Assembly (NCBI GenBank): GCA_013298125.1
Contig: JAAFJP010000047.1
Location: 1-36,614, forward strand
Source: Cytophagales bacterium
GTDB lineage: Bacteria; Bacteroidota; Bacteroidia; Cytophagales; Spirosomataceae
DNA: 36,614 nt
Reading direction: 5' to 3'
Each line of letters begins with the position of its first letter. The stretch's first letter is position 1. Below, in pieces: positions 1 to 6,371 of the stretch. The notes beneath the pieces are model-generated. The model ran no database searches, had not been told where the DNA came from, and saw nothing but the letters and a program-made list of their open reading frames with translations. Both the position numbers and the translations under genes were made by a program.

Positions 1-64
1 CCTGATAGTGTTGGACAACGGACAATTTCTCTGTCGCATTCCAACTTTTACGATGTTTGCTCAT
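1..64 (-). CDS. Transposase N-terminus, IS3 OrfA-like (partial)
   Basis: An ATG at 62-64 on the minus strand opens a frame running off the window edge: MSKHRKSWNATEKLSVVQHY and onward. A basic start followed by W/F-x-x-E-K-x-x-V-V resembles the helix-turn-helix N-terminus of OrfA proteins of IS3-family elements, which bind the element ends. Only 21 codons are visible, so the family call rests on a short motif and on its position at the edge of a disrupted gene. Confidence 0.55.
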   Translation of the reverse strand, partial: MSKHRKSWNATEKLSVVQHYQ

Positions 65-112
65 AAGTACACAAGTTAGGAATTTCCCTTACACTTGTGT
101 CCAGTTTTTTAG
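1..112 (-). mobile_element. End of an IS3-like insertion sequence (cut by window edge)
   Basis: The first ~110 bases hold the 5' end of an element whose transposase reads leftward out of the window. The stretch at about 90-112 (CACTTGTGTCCAGTTTTTTA) has the GTGTCCAGTTTTT look often seen near IS3-family ends, so I place the boundary close to 112. An interrupted reading frame becomes open immediately after a TAG at 110-112, which fits an insertion edge. The exact terminal repeat and target duplication cannot be set because the other end lies outside the window. Confidence 0.55.
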
Positions 113-1773
113 CGGGCTGGCAGGAATGTTAAATGGCAAGGAAAAGTTATTAATCTTGATTCTGTTTATTTAAATAGAGATGTAGGTGTAGCTCAGACAG
201 GGAATGCTCTATACAACGAGAAAAGAAATAATGTAGTTGAAGATTCAAGATACCGTCAATATTTTGATAGAATTTATATAGGAGACGTAAGACATTTCAC
301 GCAGTTCCCACAATTAGTAGGGTATACAACGAAAATGATATTATCGTTTCATTCGTAGATGCCCTTGATATTGGAGAATATAATAAAAAAATAAGTAGTC
401 ATAATCAATATATTGTAAAAGAACGGTTTAGTTTCAATGGTAGTATATTTAAAAGTACCGCTGCGTTTAATGGTATTCATTTTTTAGAAGGATTTGAATT
501 TAAAAATACAAAATTTTTGGGCTTTACAGGGTTTGTGAGTTCTATTTTTGATGACTACGCAGATTATCCAAATGTGGTTTTAATTAATGTCATAGATCCA
601 CATGACGAATTTGTAGGTACAACTTTTGATGGAGCTTATTTTAGAGACAAAAAAATTATTGAATCACGTAAATTGTTATTTAATGGAAAAGTTAACGAAA
701 AAGACACATTGAGTTCCGTTGCTTTCTCTCTTTGTAAGTTTTCATCACTAACCATGAAGAATACTATTTTCGATTCTTCGGTAGATTTTATAGATGCTTT
801 ATTTCGTAAAAAAGCCTATTTTAATGATTGTAAGTTTAATAAAAATGTATTTTTCACAGAATCACAATTCAATGATGAGATTTATTTTAACAATGCTAAT
901 TTTTCAGGAGAAACTAATTTTAAAGGTGTTCAATTTAAAAATAGAGTATTTTTTGTTGAATCTGTTTTTAAAGGAGTAACATCGTGGGATAAGACATTCT
1001 TTAATATTACCGCAGATTTCTCCAAAGCCACCTTTAAGCAAACTCCAAGTTTTGATAAAACTCAACTTCCCTTTTATCTTAATCTTACAAACCTTAATCT
1101 AAAAGAACTTAATACTCCCATTCGCTTTGATTTAGCATTGACGGATAGTTTGCAAAAAAGATGGGGCAATGGTCAAAAATGCCATATTTATCTCAACACT
1201 TTTACGGATATTAGCAAAATCGTATTAGATGCTTCAAAATTTACTATCGTCTTCGACCCAACCATGAAGCATGATGATAAAATAGGAGTTTATGAGCAAG
1301 TAATCAAAAAATGCAAAGAAATTGGGTTTGGCGAAAGTACAAAAGGTTTTGATATTGAATTACAAAAATTACAATTACGCCATGGATATCCAATTATCGG
1401 AAACTTCCTAATCTGGCTTAACGATTATTGGTGGAATTTCGGTTATGAGAAAAGTAAAATTTTCAGAAATACAGGTATTGCTTTTTTACTAAGTTTTCTG
1501 ATTTTCTTCTTTCGTTTACCCGATTACGCAAGAGTCTATTTCCCCTCACAGATGGGCATTAGCGATGAAATGGCAACTAAATTACATCTTTTCACTTGGA
1601 TGCGTTTTAGAGTTGCACTGTTTTACACTGCCCTTATTTTCTTTACTTGGAAAATGGAACACGGAGAAGTCAATTATCGGAATTACCCCTTGAAAACATT
1701 ATTTATCTACTTTGTTTTTACGGTTGGCATTATTCATTTAGCGTACTTAGCTGGGGCAGTAATAAGTAGATAA
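113..1773 (+). pseudogene. Pentapeptide-repeat membrane protein, 5'-truncated and frameshifted
   Basis: The intact-looking part (about 334-1773) reads as a pentapeptide-like region with many F-x-x-x-x-F and A/N-F-x-x repeats (for example FNDCKF, FNNANF, FKGVQF, FSKATF). It is followed by a C-terminal domain with two or three membrane segments, ending LAYLAGAVISR. No ATG exists in this frame before about residue 80 of the 517-1773 stretch. A second frame is open from 113 to a TAG at 356-358 and reads naturally up to RHFTQFPQLVG. Restoring one G in the GGG run at 320-322 joins it smoothly to VYNENDIIVSFVDALD. The simplest reading is one gene cut at its 5' end by the adjacent insertion sequence and carrying a one-base deletion. 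A homopolymer sequencing error could mimic the deletion, but not the missing start. The native function is unknown; pentapeptide repeats form a right-handed beta-helix. Confidence 0.7.
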
Positions 1774-1788
1774 AATATTTTTCGCAAC

Positions 1789-1823
1789 ACCCCTCCCAAG
1801 GGTTCAAAACCCTTGGGAGGGGT
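1789..1823. repeat. Perfect 16-bp inverted repeat, 3-nt loop
   Basis: Arms ACCCCTCCCAAGGGTT (1789-1804) and its exact complement (1808-1823) flank the loop CAA. It lies 15 bases after the pentapeptide gene and ahead of the TMEM175-like gene. No T-run follows on the plus strand, so it is better viewed as a dispersed palindromic repeat than as a classical terminator. Its core AGGGTTCAAAACCCT recurs in the hairpin at 6337-6369. Confidence 0.8.
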
Positions 1824-1838
1824 AAAAAAGAACAAAAA

Positions 1839-2414
1839 ATGTCAAAAACCCGCTTAGAAGCATTCAGCGATGGTGTTTTAGCCATCATCATAACCATCAT
1901 GGTCTTAGAAATGAAAGTCCCCAAAGGTACAAGTTTTGAAGACTTACGCCCAGTTTTGAGTATTTTTCTGAGCTATATTCTCAGTTTTGTTTTCGTCTTG
2001 ATTTACTGGAATAACCACCATCATTTATTTCAAGTCGTCAAGCACGTGAATGGGAAAGTAATGTGGGCAAATGGACATTTATTGTTCTGGTTGTCGCTAT
2101 TGCCCTTTGTTTCAGGTTGGATGGGAACAACTCACTTTGCGGCTTTGCCCGTTTTGTGTTATGCAATCGTGGCTTTCATGTCGGGTTTTGCCTACACAAT
2201 TCTGACCAAAAGTTTAGCCAAAATACACGACGACCAATCCATTTTCAAGAAATCTGTCAGTACCAAACGAAAGGAATTGATTTCACTTTATCTGTATATT
2301 TTTGCTGTCCTCATCGCTTATTTTTACCCTTTGGTAGCTTGTGCGGTCTTTACTTTTGTAGCTATCATGTGGTTGATGCCTGATAAAAATGTGGAGAAGA
2401 TAATTAAGTCGTAA
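1839..2414 (+). CDS. TMEM175-like potassium channel family protein (DUF1211)
   Basis: This 191-residue protein begins MSKTRLEAFSDGVLAIIITI. That is the R-x-x-x-F-S-D-G-V signature of the TMEM175/DUF1211 family, whose characterised bacterial members are potassium-permeable channels of about 200 residues with six helices per subunit. The family motif forms part of the pore-lining first helix. Several further hydrophobic segments follow (ILSFVFVLIYW, LLFWLSLLPFV, YLYIFAVLIAYFYPLVACAVF), so this is an inner-membrane protein. It ends one base before the ATG of the Crp/Fnr-type regulator, so the two are probably co-transcribed and may be functionally linked. The family call is firm from the motif; ion selectivity is inferred. 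Confidence 0.85.
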   Translation: MSKTRLEAFSDGVLAIIITIMVLEMKVPKGTSFEDLRPVLSIFLSYILSFVFVLIYWNNHHHLFQVVKHVNGKVMWANGHLLFWLSLLPFVSGWMGTTHFAALPVLCYAIVAFMSGFAYTILTKSLAKIHDDQSIFKKSVSTKRKELISLYLYIFAVLIAYFYPLVACAVFTFVAIMWLMPDKNVEKIIKS

Positions 2415-2415
2415 A

Positions 2416-3000
2416 ATGCTCGAAGCCAAACTTCTCCTCCAAAAAACCATCAACAACATCCACCCACTCTCGGAGAAGGATTTTGAGCAATTTTATGCTT
2501 TATTGAAACCCTTTTCTGCCAAACGAAAAGAGATTTTGACCCACGCAGGTACAGAAGAAAAGCATTTGTACTTTGTCATTAAAGGCTTGCAGAGGATGTA
2601 TTATTTGGATGAACAAAATCGAGAAGCTACTTTATTTTTTACCTACACAGGCAATTTTGGAGGGGTTTTAGACTCCATGATGAACCATAAACCGTCTAAG
2701 TTTTATTACGAAACCCTCAGTCCATCAACTTTCCTAAGAGCCTCTTTTCAACAAGTAGAAATCCTCGCACAAAATAATCCTGAAATTGGTTTACTATTAC
2801 AAAAAGGGCTTATTGGGGCATTTTCAGGGGTTTTAGAAAGATTGGTCGAGATTCAATGTTTTTCTTCCGAAGAGAAATTCAAGCAATTATTACAGCGAAG
2901 TCCACATATTTTGCAAATTGTTCCGCATAAATATCTCGCAAATTATATCGGTATTGATGTGAGTAATTTTAGTAAATTCGTAAATTCGGTGAAGATATGA
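2416..3000 (+). CDS. Crp/Fnr-family transcriptional regulator
   Basis: This 194-residue protein has an N-terminal cyclic-nucleotide-binding-like beta-barrel (about residues 25-115; note HLYFVIKGLQRMYY and EATLFFTYTGNFGG). A helical dimerisation stretch follows, then a short C-terminal helix-turn-helix (KYLANYIGIDVSNFSKFVNSVKI). The overall length and architecture match the many short Crp/Fnr regulators of Bacteroidota, which usually lack the residues that bind cAMP in E. coli Crp. The ligand is unknown. The ATG follows the stop of the TMEM175-like gene by one base, so the regulator may be translated with it. Its targets cannot be read from the sequence. Confidence 0.85.
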   Translation: MLEAKLLLQKTINNIHPLSEKDFEQFYALLKPFSAKRKEILTHAGTEEKHLYFVIKGLQRMYYLDEQNREATLFFTYTGNFGGVLDSMMNHKPSKFYYETLSPSTFLRASFQQVEILAQNNPEIGLLLQKGLIGAFSGVLERLVEIQCFSSEEKFKQLLQRSPHILQIVPHKYLANYIGIDVSNFSKFVNSVKI

Positions 3001-3104
3001 ATTCGCTAATTTAACACAAAGATCAAATAATAATAAATTTGGTGTAGATGAAAATGTACTTTAAAATTTAACAACTTAATAATCAATAACTTACAAAATC
3101 AACC

Positions 3105-3338
3105 ATGTCAAATAACGATATTTTCAAGAAACTCAGAGTAGCATTAAGTCTTCGTAATGATGATATTATTGAGATTACCAAATTAGTAGGATTTACGGTC
3201 ACGAAGGCTGAATTAGGTGATATTTTCAGAGCCGAAGACCACCCCAATTTCAAGAAATGTGGCGACCAGATTTTACGTAATTTCTTGAATGGTTTGGTGA
3301 TTCATATGAGAGGACCGAAGGAAGAAAAGGCATCTTAA
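3105..3338 (+). CDS. DUF1456 family protein (YehS-like), single-repeat form
   Basis: This 77-residue protein starts MSNNDIFKKLRVALSLRNDD and continues IIEITKLVGFTVTKAELGDIFRAEDHPNFKKCGDQILRNFLNGL. This matches the DUF1456 repeat (N-D-I-x-K-x-L-R-x-A-L ... L-R-x-F-L-x-G-L). E. coli YehS carries two such repeats in about 156 residues; here only one is present and the protein stops cleanly after it. No biochemical function is established for the family. The gene lies 24 bases before the TetR-type regulator and may share its transcript. Confidence 0.8.
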   Translation: MSNNDIFKKLRVALSLRNDDIIEITKLVGFTVTKAELGDIFRAEDHPNFKKCGDQILRNFLNGLVIHMRGPKEEKAS

Positions 3339-3361
3339 TTTTATCAAAACCACATTTGTCA

Positions 3362-3916
3362 ATGACCGACAACATCAAACAACCTTGGATTTTGGAAGGG
3401 TATAAAATATTCTCGAAAGAAGGTCAAAAAGGCTTGAAAGTGGAAGTCATGGCTCGAAAAGTGGATAAAAGTAAATCTTCGTTTTACCATCTTTTTGCGG
3501 ATATTGAATGTTTTACAGAAGAATTATTGGCGTTTCATCTCAAAAGAGCCAAGATAATTGCTGAGCAAGAAAGATTATGTGATACCATCGACCCAGCCTT
3601 GATTCATCTACTAATGGAAGTCAAACAGGATTTGCTTTTTAATCGACAATTGAGGGTGAATAGGTCGAATGCAGTATTTAAACAATGTTTTGAGAAAGCT
3701 AATCAGTTGGTTGGAAATGCTTTTTTGGAAGTTTGGGCAAAAGAAATTGGGTTAGAAAGTAAACCCAAATTAGCTGAAATTTTCTTCGGATTGGTCTTAG
3801 AAAACTTCTATTTACAACTCACTGAGGACACCCTAAACTATGACTGGCTATCGGATTATTTCAAGAATATCCGTTTGATGGTAGCTGAGTTTAACAAAGA
3901 AATGGTTGAATTTTAA
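3362..3916 (+). CDS. TetR/AcrR-family transcriptional regulator
   Basis: This 184-residue protein starts at the ATG at 3362, two codons after an in-frame TTG at 3356. The N-terminal 50 residues form a TetR-type helix-turn-helix: a first helix ILEGYKIFSKEGQKGLKVEVMARKV, then the recognition-helix signature DKSKSSFYHLFADIECFTEELL (S-S-F/L-Y-x-H/Y-F). The rest is a helical ligand/dimerisation domain without a recognisable signature. The next gene downstream, a small DUF5367 membrane protein on the same strand, is the obvious candidate target, but no clear palindromic operator was found in the 72-base gap. The effector is unknown. Confidence 0.85.
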   Translation: MTDNIKQPWILEGYKIFSKEGQKGLKVEVMARKVDKSKSSFYHLFADIECFTEELLAFHLKRAKIIAEQERLCDTIDPALIHLLMEVKQDLLFNRQLRVNRSNAVFKQCFEKANQLVGNAFLEVWAKEIGLESKPKLAEIFFGLVLENFYLQLTEDTLNYDWLSDYFKNIRLMVAEFNKEMVEF

Positions 3917-3988
3917 TCATTGTACGGTAACGTCTAAATTGATCAATTGAGTATTACGAAATTTGTTAAAACTTTAAAAAAATAACAA

Positions 3989-4381
3989 ATGAAAAGTTCA
4001 AAAATTGCTCTGTTCGCTACGCTTGGTATTGTGGCTTGGTTTAATGCCGTGATGATTATTAGATTTTTAGGAGAAAGTTGTTTGACCGCCAATAATCCTA
4101 ATCTAATTTGGATGTTTCTCTTAGTCTTTCCAGTTACAATTTTTACCATTTATCTTACCAAACTCATCAGTAAATTCGCCTATTCTGACTTGCTTCGCCC
4201 TATCGTAATTATGACTTTCACCGCTACTTTTTGTGATGGAATTGCCTTGGTTTGGTTCAGGCAAATTTATAGTGATTCCTTTGAAATAGCCCTCCACGGT
4301 GCTGCATTGATACTTTGGGGAGCGGGTTTGGGGTTATTATTTGCTTATATTTTGGAGATTAGAGGGAAGGTTAATCAATAA
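3989..4381 (+). CDS. DUF5367 family small membrane protein
   Basis: This 130-residue protein has four hydrophobic segments (IALFATLGIVAWFNAVMII, NLIWMFLLVFPVTIFTIYL, DLLRPIVIMTFTATFCDGIALVWF, AALILWGAGLGLLFAYI). The pattern, including F-A-T-L-G-x-V-A-W-F-N and C-D-G-x-A-L-V-W-F, matches what I know as DUF5367, integral membrane proteins of unknown function. It follows the TetR gene on the same strand. Its 3' end overlaps the 3' end of the convergent amidase gene by 11 bases, leaving no room for a conventional terminator between them. Confidence 0.7.
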   Translation: MKSSKIALFATLGIVAWFNAVMIIRFLGESCLTANNPNLIWMFLLVFPVTIFTIYLTKLISKFAYSDLLRPIVIMTFTATFCDGIALVWFRQIYSDSFEIALHGAALILWGAGLGLLFAYILEIRGKVNQ

Positions 4382-5255
4382 ACCGCCTCGTAATCGGCTG
4401 ATAGCTGTCCACTCGTCTATCTCGCAAATAGGGCCAAGTCGAGCGATAATATTCAGTTTTATCTAAATCAATTTCTTGTACATGAACTTCCTCTTGGTCG
4501 TGCGAACCTAAATACAGAAGACTTCCAAAAGGATTTGCCACGAAACTTCCACCCCAAAACTGTTGGTCAGCCTCACGTCCTACACGGTTTACAGAGACTA
4601 CGTGTACGCCATTTGCCACCGCATGAGAACGCTGAATAGTTTGCCAAGCTGAATATTGCTCACGGTTGATATTTGGGTCGGTTTCGGTAGTGTCCCAACC
4701 GATGGCAGTAGGATAAAAAAGTACCTCTGCACCCATCAGAGCCGTAATCCTTGATGCTTCTGGATACCACTGATCCCAACAAATCAAGACTCCGATTTTA
4801 GCAAATTTTGTTTCAAAAATCCGATACCCAGATTCTTCGGGCGAAGCATCTCCTGGCGTGAAATAAAACTTTTCATAATAACCTGGGTCGTCGGGAATGT
4901 GCATTTTGCGATATTTTCCTAAATACATTCCATCGGCATCTAAAACGGCTGTGGTGTTGTGATATAAACCAGCGGCACGTTTTTCAAATAAAGAGGCAAT
5001 TATGACAATGCCCAACTCTTTGGCAACGGCTGAAAGTGTGTCCGTAGAAGGTCCTGGTATAGATTCTGCCAATTTAAAATTCTCATGGTCTTCTACATCA
5101 CAGAAGTATAGAGACGTAAATAATTCTTGTAAACAGACAATATTTGCCCCCTTCTGAGCCGCCTCACGAATGCCTGCGATTGCCTTTTGCATATTTGCCT
5201 GCACGTCAGCCGTACACGACATTTGGACTAAGCCTATGTTTATTTTTTTATTCAT
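4371..5255 (-). CDS. aguB: N-carbamoylputrescine amidase (nitrilase superfamily)
   Basis: This 294-residue enzyme hydrolyses N-carbamoylputrescine to putrescine, CO2 and ammonia, the last step of the agmatine route to polyamines. The nitrilase triad is visible: Glu44 (CLQELF), Lys117 (GKYRKMHIPDD) and Cys159 (LICWDQWYPEA). Segments such as QELFTSLYFC, HIPDDPGYYEKFYFTPGD and PTAIGWD are characteristic of AguB rather than of other nitrilases. Length matches the family. The start codon overlaps the end of the upstream glycosyltransferase gene by 8 bases (ATGAATAA), implying translational coupling. The usual partner agmatine deiminase (AguA) is not in the window. Confidence 0.9.
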   Translation of the reverse strand: MNKKINIGLVQMSCTADVQANMQKAIAGIREAAQKGANIVCLQELFTSLYFCDVEDHENFKLAESIPGPSTDTLSAVAKELGIVIIASLFEKRAAGLYHNTTAVLDADGMYLGKYRKMHIPDDPGYYEKFYFTPGDASPEESGYRIFETKFAKIGVLICWDQWYPEASRITALMGAEVLFYPTAIGWDTTETDPNINREQYSAWQTIQRSHAVANGVHVVSVNRVGREADQQFWGGSFVANPFGSLLYLGSHDQEEVHVQEIDLDKTEYYRSTWPYLRDRRVDSYQPITRRFID

Positions 5256-6261
5256 TATTTTTAGAAAATTTCAAATCATTCATACATCTAAAATGCCCCA
5301 ACGGACATTTATCATACCCAATCTTTGAACAGGGACGACAATTCAAATGTATATTCTCAATCACCTCAAAATCAGTCTGATACGGATACATTCCAAACTC
5401 AGGAACGGTATTTCCCCAAATAGAAATTACCTTTTTCTTCAAGGCAGCCGCTACGTGCATCATGCCTGTATCATGGGTGTAAACAATCTTAGCATTTTGA
5501 ATGATGGAGGCTGATTGATTCAAATTACATTTCCCACAAAGGGACAGAATAGCCCCCTCCGCCCCCAGAGGGAGAACTTTCGAGTCCAAATCATCTGAGA
5601 AAGTTCCCCCTCTGGGGGCGGAGGGGGCTAATTTGTCCCCTATAACTAAATCTTCCTTTCCTCCAATTAACACCAAAGGTAGTTTAATCGTTTGGCAAAG
5701 TTCAATCATTTTGTTCAGGGGCAATTTCTTGGTTTCGTGTTGCCCTCCGATGGCATAAACTGCATAGCCATTTCTGAAATTTTCAGGCAACCAATCCAAA
5801 GGCATTTCGTCTTTTTCTGGAATAAAATAATCTAATCCTTTGTTGTCATTTTTTACGCCCAAAGACTCTATCGTTTTCATATACCTATCCACAATATGAA
5901 CATTAGGCATAAGGTTTTTCTTAAATTTTACTAATATCCATTTTTGTAGATTCAACTTATCGAAACTAAAAGACTTTACGCCTAATCTTATCTTAATTAT
6001 GCGTGTCCTAAGATTATTATGCAAATCAATTATATAATCATAACGTTCTGATTGTAAGGATTTTATTAATTCATTCAAGCCATTTTCTAATACAAAAATC
6101 TTATCAATATAGGGATTATTTTCGAGTAAAGATTTATAGGATTTCTTCGTGGCGTAATGTACTTCGGCATCAGGATATTGTTGTTTCAGACAACGTATTA
6201 CGGGCGTAGTCAGGACAATATCACCAATAGATGAAAAACGGAGAATTAGGAATTTGGTCAT
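5248..6261 (-). CDS. Glycosyltransferase family 9 (heptosyltransferase-like) with an in-frame palindromic insert
   Basis: This 337-residue protein starts MTKFLILRFSSIGDIVLTTP, the GT9 N-terminal signature, and contains VYTHDTGMMHVAAALKKKVISIWGNT, the nucleotide-sugar-binding motif of ADP-heptose-type transferases. The family typically adds sugars to lipopolysaccharide core on the cytoplasmic side. I chose the ATG at 6261 because the in-frame GTG at 6276 lies inside a candidate -7 promoter box. Between the conserved IGGKEDLVIGDK and LCGKCNLNQSA segments is an extra stretch of about 28 residues (beginning APSAPRGGTF, ending LPLGAEGA) encoded by a long DNA palindrome (5541-5639). Most relatives pass directly between these motifs. 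The insert likely loops out at the surface. It is cotranscribed with the amidase gene. Confidence 0.85.
   Translation of the reverse strand: MTKFLILRFSSIGDIVLTTPVIRCLKQQYPDAEVHYATKKSYKSLLENNPYIDKIFVLENGLNELIKSLQSERYDYIIDLHNNLRTRIIKIRLGVKSFSFDKLNLQKWILVKFKKNLMPNVHIVDRYMKTIESLGVKNDNKGLDYFIPEKDEMPLDWLPENFRNGYAVYAIGGQHETKKLPLNKMIELCQTIKLPLVLIGGKEDLVIGDKLAPSAPRGGTFSDDLDSKVLPLGAEGAILSLCGKCNLNQSASIIQNAKIVYTHDTGMMHVAAALKKKVISIWGNTVPEFGMYPYQTDFEVIENIHLNCRPCSKIGYDKCPLGHFRCMNDLKFSKNNE
5541..5639. repeat. Long palindromic element embedded in a coding region
   Basis: Arms of 40 bases (5541-5580 and 5600-5639) are complementary except at about three positions and flank a 19-base spacer. The core AGCCCCCTCCGCCCCCAGAG is repeated inverted on the right. 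The whole element is open in the frame of the glycosyltransferase gene and adds residues with no counterpart in the family. Sequence of this type is otherwise familiar as an intergenic dispersed repeat in Bacteroidota. In the mRNA it would form a very stable hairpin. Confidence 0.85.
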
Positions 6262-6275
6262 GCTTAGAATTTTCA

Positions 6276-6283
6276 CAAAGGTA
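6276..6283 (-). promoter_or_regulatory. Candidate -7 box for the glycosyltransferase-aguB transcript
   Basis: On the minus strand this reads TACCTTTG, a match to the Bacteroidota -7 consensus TAnnTTTG, 14 bases before the ATG at 6261. No good -33 TTTG was found at the expected distance, since that position falls in the upstream terminator hairpin. Confidence 0.45.
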
Positions 6284-6319
6284 AATAAAAAAGGTTCAAG
6301 ACGTTTGTCCTGAACCTTT
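6284..6319 (-). terminator. Rho-independent terminator of the 6372-8276 gene
   Basis: A 13-bp stem with one mismatch (AAAGGTTCAAGAC at 6290-6302 against 6307-6319) and a 4-nt loop is followed on the minus strand by TTTTTTATTT. It lies 53 bases after the stop of the secreted-protein gene and directly upstream of the glycosyltransferase promoter. Confidence 0.8.
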
Positions 6320-6336
6320 GGATTTTGTTACATTTT

Positions 6337-6369
6337 AACGCAGGCAGGGTTCAAAACCCTGTCTGCGTT
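6337..6369. repeat. Inverted repeat sharing its core with the hairpin at 1789-1823
   Basis: Arms of 15 bases (AACGCAGGCAGGGTT at 6337-6351 and 6355-6369) pair with one mismatch around the loop CAA. The central AGGGTTCAAAACCCT is identical to that of the hairpin at 1789-1823 while the outer stems differ, suggesting members of one mobile or convergently shaped family. A T-run follows on the plus strand, where there is no gene to terminate. Confidence 0.7.
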
Positions 6370-6371
6370 TT

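Noticed and set aside
1789-1823. Hairpin as a terminator of the pentapeptide gene
   Set aside because: No T-run follows on the plus strand; the loop core recurs elsewhere, so it is listed as a repeat.
6259-6276. GTG at 6276 as the glycosyltransferase start
   Set aside because: It lies inside the TACCTTTG box, and the family N-terminus begins at the ATG at 6261.
6337-6369. Hairpin as a terminator
   Set aside because: Its T-run is on the plus strand, where no gene ends; the minus-strand gene has a better terminator at 6284-6319.
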